From NCBI GenBank assembly GCA_026770575.1, contig MU657284.1, positions 24,006-63,932 of the forward strand: DNA of 39,927 nt, written 5' to 3'. The translations under genes were made by a program, and so were the position numbers. The DNA comes from Pelagophyceae sp. CCMP2097. Its lineage: Eukaryota > Sar > Pelagophyceae. The notes beneath the pieces are model-generated. The model was given only the letters and a program-made list of their open reading frames with translations, was not told the DNA's origin and made no database searches. Positions 8,739 to 18,300 of the stretch are shown piece after piece; position 1 is the first letter of the stretch; each line of letters starts with the position of its first letter.

Positions 8739-9004
8739 GCGGTCGGGCGCGCACGCCGCCGGCTTCCCTGGCGAGAACCCGCCGCGCGGTGCTCAGAGCT
8801 CGAGCCAGCGTGCTCCGGCATTTCTGGCAAAACGCGCCGCCGTGCCTTGCCGCAACTGATTCTTAAGCGAAGAACGGAGCCGTCTTGGACACCAGCGCCA
8901 CGGCGTCGTCGCCGCGCGTGTGCGGTGGGTCTGTCGTCGCGGGTGGATGCGGGTCGGCGGGCGTGCGAGCGAGATAGGGTCGGCGGGCGTGCGTGCACGA
9001 CGGT

Positions 9005-9740
9005 TCACGTCGAGCAGGCACTTTTCACGCCGATCAACGTGCCGCCGTTCTGCGTGGCGACCTGGTGGTGCACTCGACCCGGTACGTAGATTCCATCTGG
9101 ATATGGTGTAACGTACGCAGTTGTCGCCGGGGCCTCCTTCGAACTCGCCGCCGTCCATAGTATCGATGCGGTCGTTCCCCGGACCGCCGTCAAACAACCC
9201 GTCGAGCATGATGTTGATGCGGTCGTTGCCCGACCCGCCATCGAATACACCGCTGGGCATCTCGCCGACGTAGTCATCGCCCGGTCCTCCATCGAACGTG
9301 CCGACGGACAGCTCCACGACGACATCCACGCCCGGCCCGCCGTTGAACGTGCCGCCGACCATGTCATAGACGCGGTCGCCGCCAGGTCCTCCGTCGAACA
9401 CGCCGCCGGCGAGCTCGCCGACGCTGTCGTGGTCCACGCCGCCCTTGAAGTGGCTGCCGGCTTCCATAAAGTCGACGTAGTCGTTGCCGCCGCCGCCGTC
9501 AAACGTGCCGCCGGCGAGGGTATAGACGCGGGCGGCGCCGCGCGAGCCGCACGCCGTCTCGGTCGCGCCGACGGTGAGCGCAGCCGTGGGGCACGGCGCC
9601 TCTTCGGGGCAGCTACCGACGTTACCGTTTTCAAAGTACTGCGTTCCCGCGACGCAATAGTCACACTTTTGCGTACACGCCGCGCCAACGACGGCGCGCC
9701 GGCCGAGCGCGACCAGCGCGAGCAGCGAAATCGGGGACAT
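9005..9740 (-). CDS. Secreted protein with RTX-like Gly/Asp repeats
   Basis: Exons on the minus strand are 9740-9117 and 9061-9005 (55-nt intron, donor GTACGT), giving 226 residues. The signal peptide is followed by a Cys-rich segment (ACTQKCDYC, CPEEAPC). Seven to eight repeats follow, mostly of 17 residues (51 bp), of the type FDGGPGNDRIxxMxxGx, at about residues 77-205. The GGxGxD core is the calcium-binding signature of RTX beta-rolls, but the usual nine-residue period is replaced by 17, with a regular aromatic-Asp start. No enzymatic or toxin domain is attached, so a structural or adhesive extracellular role is likelier. The C-terminus after the intron is VATQNGGTLIGV-like. The gene is convergent with the preceding gene. 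Confidence 0.75.
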
Positions 9741-10433
9741 GAGGGCACGCCGGCCGAGTGGTCGATTGTTCTTGTTCGCCCCCCCTTGTTCTGCTCGCCA
9801 AAAGTAGCTGGCGCCCAGCCGGTCTGCAGCTGCGGAGATCTCGAGAGCGAGGTGGTTGCTTGCTTAAGATCCACCCTGAGTGGGGCTGGCCCAATACTAG
9901 GGTATGCCCGACTAATCGGTTCGAAAGTCAGGCTCCCGGACCGAAAGCCCTGGTGCCATGCCTGCGGGAATGATTTGTGCGCTTTGCGCTTGACCCCCTC
10001 ATGCAAGTACGGGGCGCTAGACACTTTGGCTCTTTGGTCGTGTTCGTCGGGAAGCCTGTGGGGGGCGGTGGCGTCAGTGGTTGCGACCGCGTCGGACCGA
10101 CCAGCCCGCGGGAAAGTCCCCCCACTAAAAAACGGCAGGGGGTCCTCGCTGGCAGGGCCTGGCAAAGTGCCCACGAGCTGCAACCAGGAGGGCGGCGCGG
10201 CGCAATCGCCAAATCCAGGTCTTTTCGATCGGCGATCGCACCGTGACGATCTCGGCCCGGGATCCGCGGGACTCTAGAGTGGACTCTAGCTCGGATCCGC
10301 GGAGTCGGACTGGACTCGAAGCTCGCGCGCTCGCGAGCTCTGCCCGCGTGGGGGTGCAGGGGCACGCAGGGCACGCGTGGCCGAGCGCCCCTCCCGCCCG
10401 TTGCGCAGTGATCCCCGTCGAGGAGCCGGCAGG
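9741..10433. promoter_or_regulatory. Divergent promoter region with shared 31-bp motif
   Basis: This 693-bp spacer lies between the RTX-like gene (-) and the AFG1 gene (+). No gene is seen in it. Positions 9857-9887 match 23229-23259, just upstream of the beta-helix receptor gene, at 28 of 31 positions. A direct repeat built on GGATCCGCGG with TGGACTCTAG lies near 10258-10305. Confidence 0.5.
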
Positions 10434-12518
10434 ATGCTGCGGCTGCCGCGCGTCGCCGGGCTGCGCGCCTGCCGCGGGTTCGGCCGCGGGTTCGCGGTTT
10501 CGCGCGCGGGCCCGCTGGCGGTCTACCGCGCCGAGGTGGCCGCGGGGCGCGTGGACGAGGACCGGCACCAGCTGCGCGCGCTGGAGGAGCTGGAGCGCCT
10601 CCACCACGCCGTCGCCGGCTACGCGCCCGCGCCGCGCGCGGCCGCCGCCGACAGCGGCCGGGCGGCGCCGTCGCTGCTGGACCGCCTCGTCGGCGCGGTG
10701 GCGGGACTGGCGCAGGGCTGCGGCCTCGCGCTGGGCGGCGGGTCGCACCGGCCGTCGGGCGCCGCGGGGCTCGCGGTCTCCACGTTCGGCGCGCCTCAGG
10801 CCGAGGCGTCCGCGGGACCGGCGGCCAAGCCGGACTACGCGTGCGTCCGCGCCGACGCGCTTGAGTCCGGCGCGCCGCGCGGCATGTACGTCCACGGCGG
10901 CGTCGGCACGGGCAAGACGTTTATAATGGACATGTTTTACGACAACGTCGACGTCGACGTCAAGCACAAGCAGCGCGTCCACTTCCACGCGTTCATGCTC
11001 TCCGTGCACCGCGCGCTGCACGACCTGCGCACCGAGGGCGGCCCGCCGTGCCGCGCGCCCATGCGCGACGTGGCGCGCAAGGTCCTCGAATCGGGGTGGC
11101 TCATCTGCTTCGACGAGTTCCAGGTCACGGACATTGCCGACGCGCTGGTGATGAAGCTGCTCTTCGAGGAGCTCTTCGCGCGCGGCGCCGTCGTCGTCGC
11201 GACGTCGAACCGCGCGCCGACGGCACTCTACAAGAATGGCATCCAGCGGCAGCTCTTCGAGCCGCTCGTCCCGCTCCTCGAGGCGCGGTGCGTGGTGCAC
11301 TCCGTCGAGGAGAGCGACAAGGACTACCGCCTCGCGCTCGGCGCCACCGAGTCGGCCCAAGTCTACTTCGCGCTCGGCGAAGACGAAGGTTTCGCGGCGG
11401 CGCAGCAACGACTCTTTAAAAAGGCGCCGCACTTTGTGGAGGTTAAGCTCACGGCCGAGTCGGGCCGCGCCGTCCACGTCCGGCGCGCGGACCTCGCGGC
11501 GCGTGCGGCGTCGTTCACCTTCGACGAGCTCTGCGGGTCGGCCCTCGGCGCCGGCGACTATTTGGCCCTCGCGCAGGCCTTTGACACCGTCGTCCTCGAC
11601 GCCGTGCCCGTCCTCGACCTCCACGACCTCAACCGCACGCGCCGCCTCATCACGCTCGTCGACGCGCTCTACGAGTGCCACGTCAAGGTCATCATCCGCG
11701 CCGCCGCGCCGCCGCTCCAGCTCTTCCGCTCCGACAAGGCCGCCCCGGCCGGCGCCGCCGACGGCGACCTCCTCGGCGACGGCACGTACGCGCACAAGGG
11801 CGCGCACGACGAGGCGTTTGCCTTTGATCGCACCGCGTCGCGCCTCGTCGAGATGGGCTCGTCCAACTACCTGCGCCGCGCCAAGGCCAAGCGCCGGCCC
11901 CTCGTCATCGAAGTGCTCCAGACGGCCGACGACGTCCCTGACATCCGCGCGCTCTTCGCCGCCGCAGACGTCGACTCGTCGGGCAAGCTCGACTCCGACG
12001 AAGTCGCGGCGCTGCTCTCGCAGGTCTCGTTCCTCCGCCGCGGCCACCACAACGTCCTCCCCGAGGAACTGGGCGGAGCGCTCCAAGCCCTCGACGCCGA
12101 CGGAGACGGCCTTATCGACCTTCAGGAAATGCAGGCCTACGTCCGCAGCGCCTACTTCCGGCAGCTATTTACCAGCGAGAGCCCGGCCGACGTCAGTTTT
12201 AAACGCGTCTTCGAGTTGCTCCAGACGGCAGACGACCTCCCCGACATCCGCGCGCTCTTCGCCGCCGCAGACGTCGACTCGTCGGGCAAGCTCGACCGAG
12301 ACGAGGTCTCGGCGCTGCTCTCGCAGGTCTCGTTCCTCCGCCGCGGGCACCACAACGTGCTCCCCGAGGAACTCGGCGAAGCGCTCCGAGTCCTCGACGT
12401 CGACGGAGACGGCCTCATCGATCTTCAGGAGATGGAGACCTACGTCCGTTCGGCGTACTACCGGCAGCTCTTTACCAGCGAGAGCTCGGCCGACGTCAGT
12501 TTTAAACAACCGTCGTGA
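10434..12518 (+). CDS. AFG1: AFG1-type mitochondrial ATPase fused to four C-terminal EF-hands
   Basis: Single-exon gene of 694 residues. I start at 10434 because MLRLPRVAGLRACRGFGRGF is a typical mitochondrial presequence. The AFG1/LACE1 (ZapE-like) P-loop domain has Walker A GGVGTGKT at residues 155-162 and Walker B ICFDEFQVTDIADA. The sensor-like VVVATSNRAPTALYKNGIQRQLFEPL follows, with later landmarks DYLALAQAF and DEAFAFDRTASRLVEM. The family normally ends there. Instead, residues 493-593 and 594-694 are a 101-residue tandem duplication, each unit with two canonical EF loops (DVDSSGKLDSDE, DADGDGLIDLQE and near copies). AFG1 extracts or degrades inner-membrane respiratory subunits in yeast. 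Calcium control of the ATPase is inferred, not shown. The whole is one uninterrupted reading frame, so the fusion does not depend on a splice guess. Confidence 0.92.
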   Translation: MLRLPRVAGLRACRGFGRGFAVSRAGPLAVYRAEVAAGRVDEDRHQLRALEELERLHHAVAGYAPAPRAAAADSGRAAPSLLDRLVGAVAGLAQGCGLALGGGSHRPSGAAGLAVSTFGAPQAEASAGPAAKPDYACVRADALESGAPRGMYVHGGVGTGKTFIMDMFYDNVDVDVKHKQRVHFHAFMLSVHRALHDLRTEGGPPCRAPMRDVARKVLESGWLICFDEFQVTDIADALVMKLLFEELFARGAVVVATSNRAPTALYKNGIQRQLFEPLVPLLEARCVVHSVEESDKDYRLALGATESAQVYFALGEDEGFAAAQQRLFKKAPHFVEVKLTAESGRAVHVRRADLAARAASFTFDELCGSALGAGDYLALAQAFDTVVLDAVPVLDLHDLNRTRRLITLVDALYECHVKVIIRAAAPPLQLFRSDKAAPAGAADGDLLGDGTYAHKGAHDEAFAFDRTASRLVEMGSSNYLRRAKAKRRPLVIEVLQTADDVPDIRALFAAADVDSSGKLDSDEVAALLSQVSFLRRGHHNVLPEELGGALQALDADGDGLIDLQEMQAYVRSAYFRQLFTSESPADVSFKRVFELLQTADDLPDIRALFAAADVDSSGKLDRDEVSALLSQVSFLRRGHHNVLPEELGEALRVLDVDGDGLIDLQEMETYVRSAYYRQLFTSESSADVSFKQPS
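11910..12515 (+). repeat. 303-bp in-frame tandem duplication of an EF-hand pair
   Basis: The unit starting at 11910 recurs at 12213 with period exactly 303 bp and about 90 percent identity, ending AGTTTTAAAC in both. Differences are scattered and many are synonymous. The duplication therefore appears recent or under conversion, with both copies under coding constraint. Confidence 0.9.
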
Positions 12519-13299
12519 ACGTCGACGCCCCGTGACCACGCGCCCAGGCCGGCACGTCCGAGGGCCGAGACAGCAGTTCGAAAACGAGATTGGACTCTGG
12601 GTCCATCCGCCACAAACGAGCGACGCGTCGAGAGTCGAACGCATCGACTCCGTCAGTCTCGCGTGTCGCAGATTGCCAGCACAAGTCACGAGCTTGCGTC
12701 GAATTCGCCCCTCGGGGTTGATGGCTGGACTCTTCTTCTTCTATTATGCACTCCACTCTGCATTCTCATAGAAGACTGCATTCTCATAGAAGGGACCTCC
12801 GAGTCGCGGTCCGTAGAATCTCTATCGAACGATTCGACGAAGAACTTGTTTCTGAAAGCTTCGTTTCGCCATCCGCAGCATTGGCAGTCGACGCACGCCG
12901 CCGAATGCCAAGGAACGTTCGTTGCCCAATATAATACTGGCCTTGCACGCCGAGCTCGGGAAGAGCAGCTATCGTCCGATGAAGAAGGATTTCTTTTAAG
13001 CCGTCCAGCGCTTCTTGATTGAAGGTTTCAGGTGCTGTGGGAGGCGTGCTGGACAGGATGAGGAGCAGTGCGAGCTGAAGTTCCTATCTGGGTATAGGGC
13101 CGCGTCCTCAAAGGCTCGACCCTCGAGGAATATTCGGCGTCCTCGTTCTACCGAATACTCTGCGGCTCCTTGCCCCTGCTCTCCCACAACCTCCAGCCAG
13201 GCACTGGCAGTGTACACAAATTTACGCATACAGAGGCGTAAACGCACATCTTCCCGTTGTTGTGTCGCTTCCAATTGTATTCTCGCAGAGGGCGGCGGC
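12519..13299. other. Gene-poor spacer, 781 bp
   Basis: No convincing gene is seen on either strand. It is AT-richer than its surroundings and contains a short tandem repeat of CTGCATTCTCATAGAAG at about 12755-12790. It presumably holds the AFG1 3' UTR and the promoter and 5' leader of the RING gene. Confidence 0.5.
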
Positions 13300-14786
13300 A
13301 TGCAAAACAACCTCTCCGTCGAGACGACGCCGCTGCCGTCGGGCAAGGTCGCGATGCCGCCGTCGCCCATTCGGGAGCTTTTCTCGGCGGGGTCAGCGGG
13401 CGCGCTCTCGCCCTACCGAGACGAGTCCTTCAACCTCCCGCCGTCCGAATTGCCGACGCCCGTGAGCCGCCCGGCGTCCGCCATGCGGGAGGGACGTCGT
13501 CCGCGCCCCGCGCTATACTCCGTGAAAATCGATGGCCCGAGGTCGGCGCGACTTCGGCAAACCGTCGATGCGACGGACGCCGCGGCTCTAGATACGGACG
13601 CCCGCGCCGCCCGCGCCGCCGGCCTTTACGCCCGCCGCCGCGCCGGCGTCGGCCGACTCGCTCGACGGCCTCGACCCGGCGGACCGCGACTCGCTGCGGC
13701 TAGCTCGGATGCTCCAAGCAGAAGACGTCTTTCCCCGCCGCCGCGTCTTTTCCACGTCTGTTCGAAGAGGCCATTTGGCCCATTCGACGGTTCGGTCGTC
13801 TGTGTAGGAAAGGTACTTCCAGGAACAGCAAGACGGTGAGCCCCTTTTTGCCGCTGGTGCCGTGATTCCCCGACGACAAAGTCGAGGCGATGAAATTTAG
13901 TCTGGGGCATTAGGCATGGCTCGCTTCGCGCAGTTGGAGTCGTCGCGGCAGACTCCGTGAGTCTCGCCCCTCGGCGCTCCCCGCAAACTGCGCCGCGTGG
14001 AGCCGGACCGCGCGTAGGGGCGCCGAGGGAGCGCCGTCGACGCCGAGGAGTCACGAGGAGGAAGAGGGCGACGAGGGGTCCGACGACGAGGAAGAGGTGC
14101 GACCCGATCATCTTCTTACGCGCAGATCTTCCGTTGCGCCCCCTGATGAAATCCCGAGCACGGCGGCAACCGACGGCGGCAGGTGGACGAGTCGCTCGCG
14201 CTGGCCTGGCGCCTCCAGCAGGAGGACGACGACCAGGCGCTCCTCATGGCGCTCAACGGCGGCGCGGGGACGCCGACGGGCGTGACGTTTCGGAACGTCT
14301 CGCCGAGCCAAATGTCGTTTGACCAGCTCACAGAGCTCGGCAACCACATCGGCGTCGTCTCAAAGGGCACATCGCACACGTTCCTCGAAGGTACGTCCCC
14401 CCCTCGAGCGCCTGGGTGCGCGCTCGGCGGCTCGCGCGCTCCACGTGCCGCGCGCAGGGCTGCCGACGGTGGCCTTCAAGGACGTCTCGGCGACGGACGC
14501 CATCGTGGGCGAGCAGTGCGCCATATGCCGCCTCGAGTTCGAGGACGACGACGTGCTGCGCATCCTGCCGTGCCGCCACTCGGACCACGCGGAGTGCGTC
14601 GACAAGTGGCTTCTGATGAACCGATGCTGCCCGCACTGCCAGCAAGACTGCGGCGCGCGCGCCGACGGCGAAGCGCCCAAGGCCGCCGTCCCCGCCGCCG
14701 CTCCCGCCGCCCCCGCCGCCCCCGTCGACCCGAACCGCATCACCGAGGACGACGTCGAAGACCTCGAAGCGCTCTTGGGCTTCTGA
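13300..14786 (+). CDS. RING-H2 E3 ubiquitin ligase (BIG BROTHER-like)
   Basis: A multi-exon gene. The best exons are 13300-13521, 13592-13726, an exon ending at 14096, 14183-14390 and 14458-14786. Between 13727 and 14050 one or two mini-exons exist that I could not resolve: good GTGAGC and GTGAGT donors lie at 13836 and 13967. The last introns (14097-14182, 14391-14457) are firm. Visible parts: a Ser/Pro-rich N-terminus, a helical DSLRLARMLQAED segment, an acidic Glu/Asp run, VDESLALAWRLQQEDD, then MSFDQLTELGNHIGVVSKG, which is typical of the BIG BROTHER/RNF family, leading into LPTVAF. The RING-H2 is CAIC-RLEF...LPCRHSDHAEC...CPHC, with CxHxxHxxC as required for zinc. It would transfer ubiquitin from an E2; the substrate is unknown. 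The C-terminus is acidic (EDDVEDLEALLGF). Confidence 0.75.
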
Positions 14787-15347
14787 GCGCCCGGGCTCGT
14801 CGCCCGCGCCTCGAAACGGGCCCGGCACACTGCGCCAGCGACTCCGTGATAGACACAGGAAACGATCGTTGCCAACTGCGGCGTCACAAACTGGGGTCGC
14901 AGAAAAGGCCCCACACGCTCGGGCAGCCAGGCGACACGTCGCTCAGTTATCAATCTAATCAAAAACCCTTCTCGGCGAGCCGACGCCGCACGGGGCGCTC
15001 CTTCGGGGTCCGAGCTCCCAAGGTTCACGCACGTGCACGCCGCGCCGCGCAACCAATGATCGTCGCCGAAATTCGACCTTTTCAAGAATTGCAAGGTGCT
15101 GCGAGTTCGATATATCTTCACTCGCCGCGTGCATCGCGACGCACCAGTCGCAGAAACCCACGGCCGCTCCTATTTATAAGGGGTATAACATGGTCGTTCT
15201 CCAACAGTTTACAAACAAGTTCTTTTCTCCCTCGGCCGGAGTATGCAAATTCAACGCGTTAAGTCTGGAATTTGAGAGAAGGGCTATAGGTTGAGTGCGC
15301 GCGTCGCGCGAGCGCCCGCGGCCGGCCCTTCGACCGTCGCGCTTGGG
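14787..15347 (+). promoter_or_regulatory. Spacer and likely promoter of the giant scaffold gene
   Basis: In this 561-bp spacer a TATA-like TATTTATAAG lies at 15171-15180. An ATGCAAAT octamer lies at 15243-15250, 98 bp before the first ATG of the next gene, comparable to its position before the CYRI gene. No gene or structured RNA is recognised. Confidence 0.35.
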
Positions 15348-18300
15348 ATGCGGAGCGGCGTCCCCGCGCTGCCTGCGCCGGCGCTGGGCGCGGCCTGGGA
15401 CGCGGCGTCGCCGCGGCTGGGCCGCGCGGCGCCGCTGGCGCCGCTGCGGCCGCTCGTGGCGGACGGCGCGGCGCTCGTCGTCGAGGTGCGCATGGCTGGC
15501 GTGCCGAAGCCGCTCGGCGCCGTGCCCGTGGACGAGGACGACTCGCTGGCCGAGCTGCGGCGCGCCATCGCGGCGCACGTCGACGTCCGCGCGCTGCCGC
15601 CGCGCTACGCCTTTGCGCGCCCCGGCGGCGGCACCGTGCGCGCGTCGGGCGAGGCGCGGCACCGCGCCGCAGACCTCGGCGACTGCGTCACCATCGTGCC
15701 CGTGGCCGCGCCGGGCGCGCTGCCGGCCAAGGGCCGCGCGCTGGCGGCGCGCAAGGCGCGCCGCGCCGTCGAGGCGGCCGTCGACGACGAGGCGGGGGCG
15801 CGGGGCGCCTTCTCGCAGCCGCCGATGCGGGCCGCCTGGGAGCGCACGCCGACGGAGCGGCTCTCGCTGCGCGCGTCGCCGCAAAAGGTCTCGCGCGAGG
15901 CCGCGCAGCGCCTCGAGGCGCAGCGCCGCGCGCGGCGCGCCGCCGCGGAGCAGCAGCAGCGCGCGGCGGACCTCGCCTACCAGCTCCGGGACATCCTCGA
16001 CGGCTACGCGCACGCGGCGGCGACTGCGATCCAGCGCCTCGAGCGCGGCCGCCGCGGCCGCCGCTTCGCGGCCGCGTGCGCGCGGCGCGCGGCGTTCAAG
16101 CGGCAGACGGTGCGGCAGCGGCGCGAGACGGCGCTGACGGCGCGGCAGCGCCAGGCGGCGCCCGGCGCGGGCCGCGGCGCGGTGCTGGAGCAGCGGTGGC
16201 AGGCATACGTCTCCACCGCACCGCCGTCGTCGTCGCCCGAGGCGCGCGCGCGCGCGACGCTCCGGGAGAACCTCAAGCACAACTTCAAGCTGAAGCTCGC
16301 CGCCGACGCGCTCGCGCGCGCGCCCGCGGGCGCCGTATCCTACGCAGACGCCGCGCAGCTCATGGCCCGCTTCGAGCGCACGCTCGGGCAAGCGCCGCGC
16401 GGCATCACGCTTTACCGCGGCGCGGCCGCCGAGCACGCCTGGCGCTGCTCGCTCGCCGACGACGCCGCGGCCGGCACCGACGGCGCCGGCGACCGCACCA
16501 ACGACGTCGTGCTCAAAATCGTCGACTCTAGAGGCCAAGCGACGTACCCGACGCTCGCGCAGTTCTACGCCACGCTCGCGGCGCTCTTTACCTCCGCCGA
16601 CCACCACGCCGTCGACGCGCCGCTTGGCGTCGCCAAGGCGCCGCCCGCCGAGGCGCCGCTCGCCGAGGCGCCGGCGCCCGTGGCGCCGGCCGACGACGAC
16701 GTGCCGACGCGGCCGCGCCTCAACACCGCCGTGCGGCTCTCGATCCGCGGCTGGCTCATGGACGACGTCAACTCGACGCACCGCTTGCAGGTCGCGCCGC
16801 CCGCCGCACAGCCGCCCGCCGCCGCGCCGCCGGCGCAGCCACAGCCGCTCAGCCGCAAAGTCTCGTGGGGCGACATGGCCAATGCGGCCGCGCCGTCGGC
16901 CGCGCCGGGCCGCGCCGCGGACGCCCACGGCGGCGGCGCGGTGGTCGACGCGCTTGACGCGGTGGCCGAGGCCCCGGTCGGGCCATTGGTGCCGCCGCGG
17001 CGGTCTCCGCCGGACGCCGGCGAGGCGGCGGTGGCGGCGGTGTCGGACGCCGCGGCGGTCGACGCGGCCTACGAGGAGGCGTTCGAGCCCGAGGAGGCGG
17101 CGGCGCCGGTCCCAGCTGCGGCGCCGGTCCCGGCGGCGGCGCGCGTCGTCGTGTCGCACACGGCGGTTGAGGAGGCGTTTGAGTCCAAGGAGGCGGCGGC
17201 GCCGGTCCCGGCGGCGGCGCGCGTCGTCGTGTCGCACACGGCGGTTGAGGAGGCGTTTGAGTCCAAGGAGGCGGCGGCGCCGGTCCCGGCGGCGGCGCGC
17301 GTCGTCGTGTCGCACACGGCGGTTGAGGAGGCGTTTGAGTCCAAGGAGGCGGCGGCGCCGGTCCCGGCGGCGGCGCGCGTCGTGGTGTCGCACACGGCGG
17401 TCAAGGTCGACGGCCGGCCGCGCATGGTCCGCGTCGTCGTCGAGCCCGGCGACCCGCCGCGCTGCGTCACGGAGCTCCTCGGCGCCGACGGCGCGTGGGC
17501 GCACGCCGACGACTTGGACGCAGACGAGTGGGCCGCGGCGGACCTCGGCGACGCGCAGACGAGCCGAAAGTTCGCGGCGCACCTGTCGCGCACGGGCTCG
17601 CTCTCGCGCCTCGGCTACGCGTTGCCGGACCACCTCCGCAACAACGACTCTGGCGCGCGGCGCGCGGAGATGCAGCAGTCGCTGCTGAAACGCCGGTCGA
17701 GCCGCGTCCTCCTCGGCAGGCCGCCCTCCGTGAGCCACGACGTCCTCGCGCGGGGCCTCGTCCTTGGCGGCTTCCACGTGTTGACACACGTCTCGCGCAG
17801 CGGCGCCGAGGGTGAGGGCGCGCTGACCGTGACGGCGTTTCTGGCGGAGAAATCGAAGCGCCTCGAGCTCTGCGTGGCGCGCCTCGAGCTCCGCGGCCTC
17901 GCGCCGCCCGGCACGCCGGACCTCGCGCTCGCTGCCGCGCTCCTCGACCGCGTCGCGCTCCGCATGCCCGAGTGCGCGCTCTACCTCGCCGCCGAGCCGC
18001 GGTGCCTCGACGTCATCGACGCCCACAAAACCGCCGCCATCCAACGCCTCGAGGGCGAGGCGGCCGCGGGGCCGGCCGCCGCGCCGCCGCGCGACGAGGC
18101 CGCCGCGCCACCTCGCGACGAGGCCGCCGCGCCGGCGCCCGTCGCAGCGCCGCGCGAGCCGGATGCGCCGGCGGCGCCCGAGGGCACGTCCGTCTACGAC
18201 GACTTTGCGGCGCTCGAGCGGGGCTTCAAGGAGACGATGGCCGCTGTGCCGCGCGAGGTTTCGCTGCGCCGCGGCGACGCGACCGAGGCCGCCTGGCGGT

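Noticed and set aside
9005..9740. RTX toxin
   Set aside because: Only the calcium-binding-type repeats are present. There is no pore-forming, acyltransferase-modified or enzymatic domain and no secretion operon.
10125..12086. Minus-strand frame of 653 codons over the AFG1 gene
   Set aside because: It is a shadow of the AFG1 coding sequence, rich in Arg, Val and Glu without domains.
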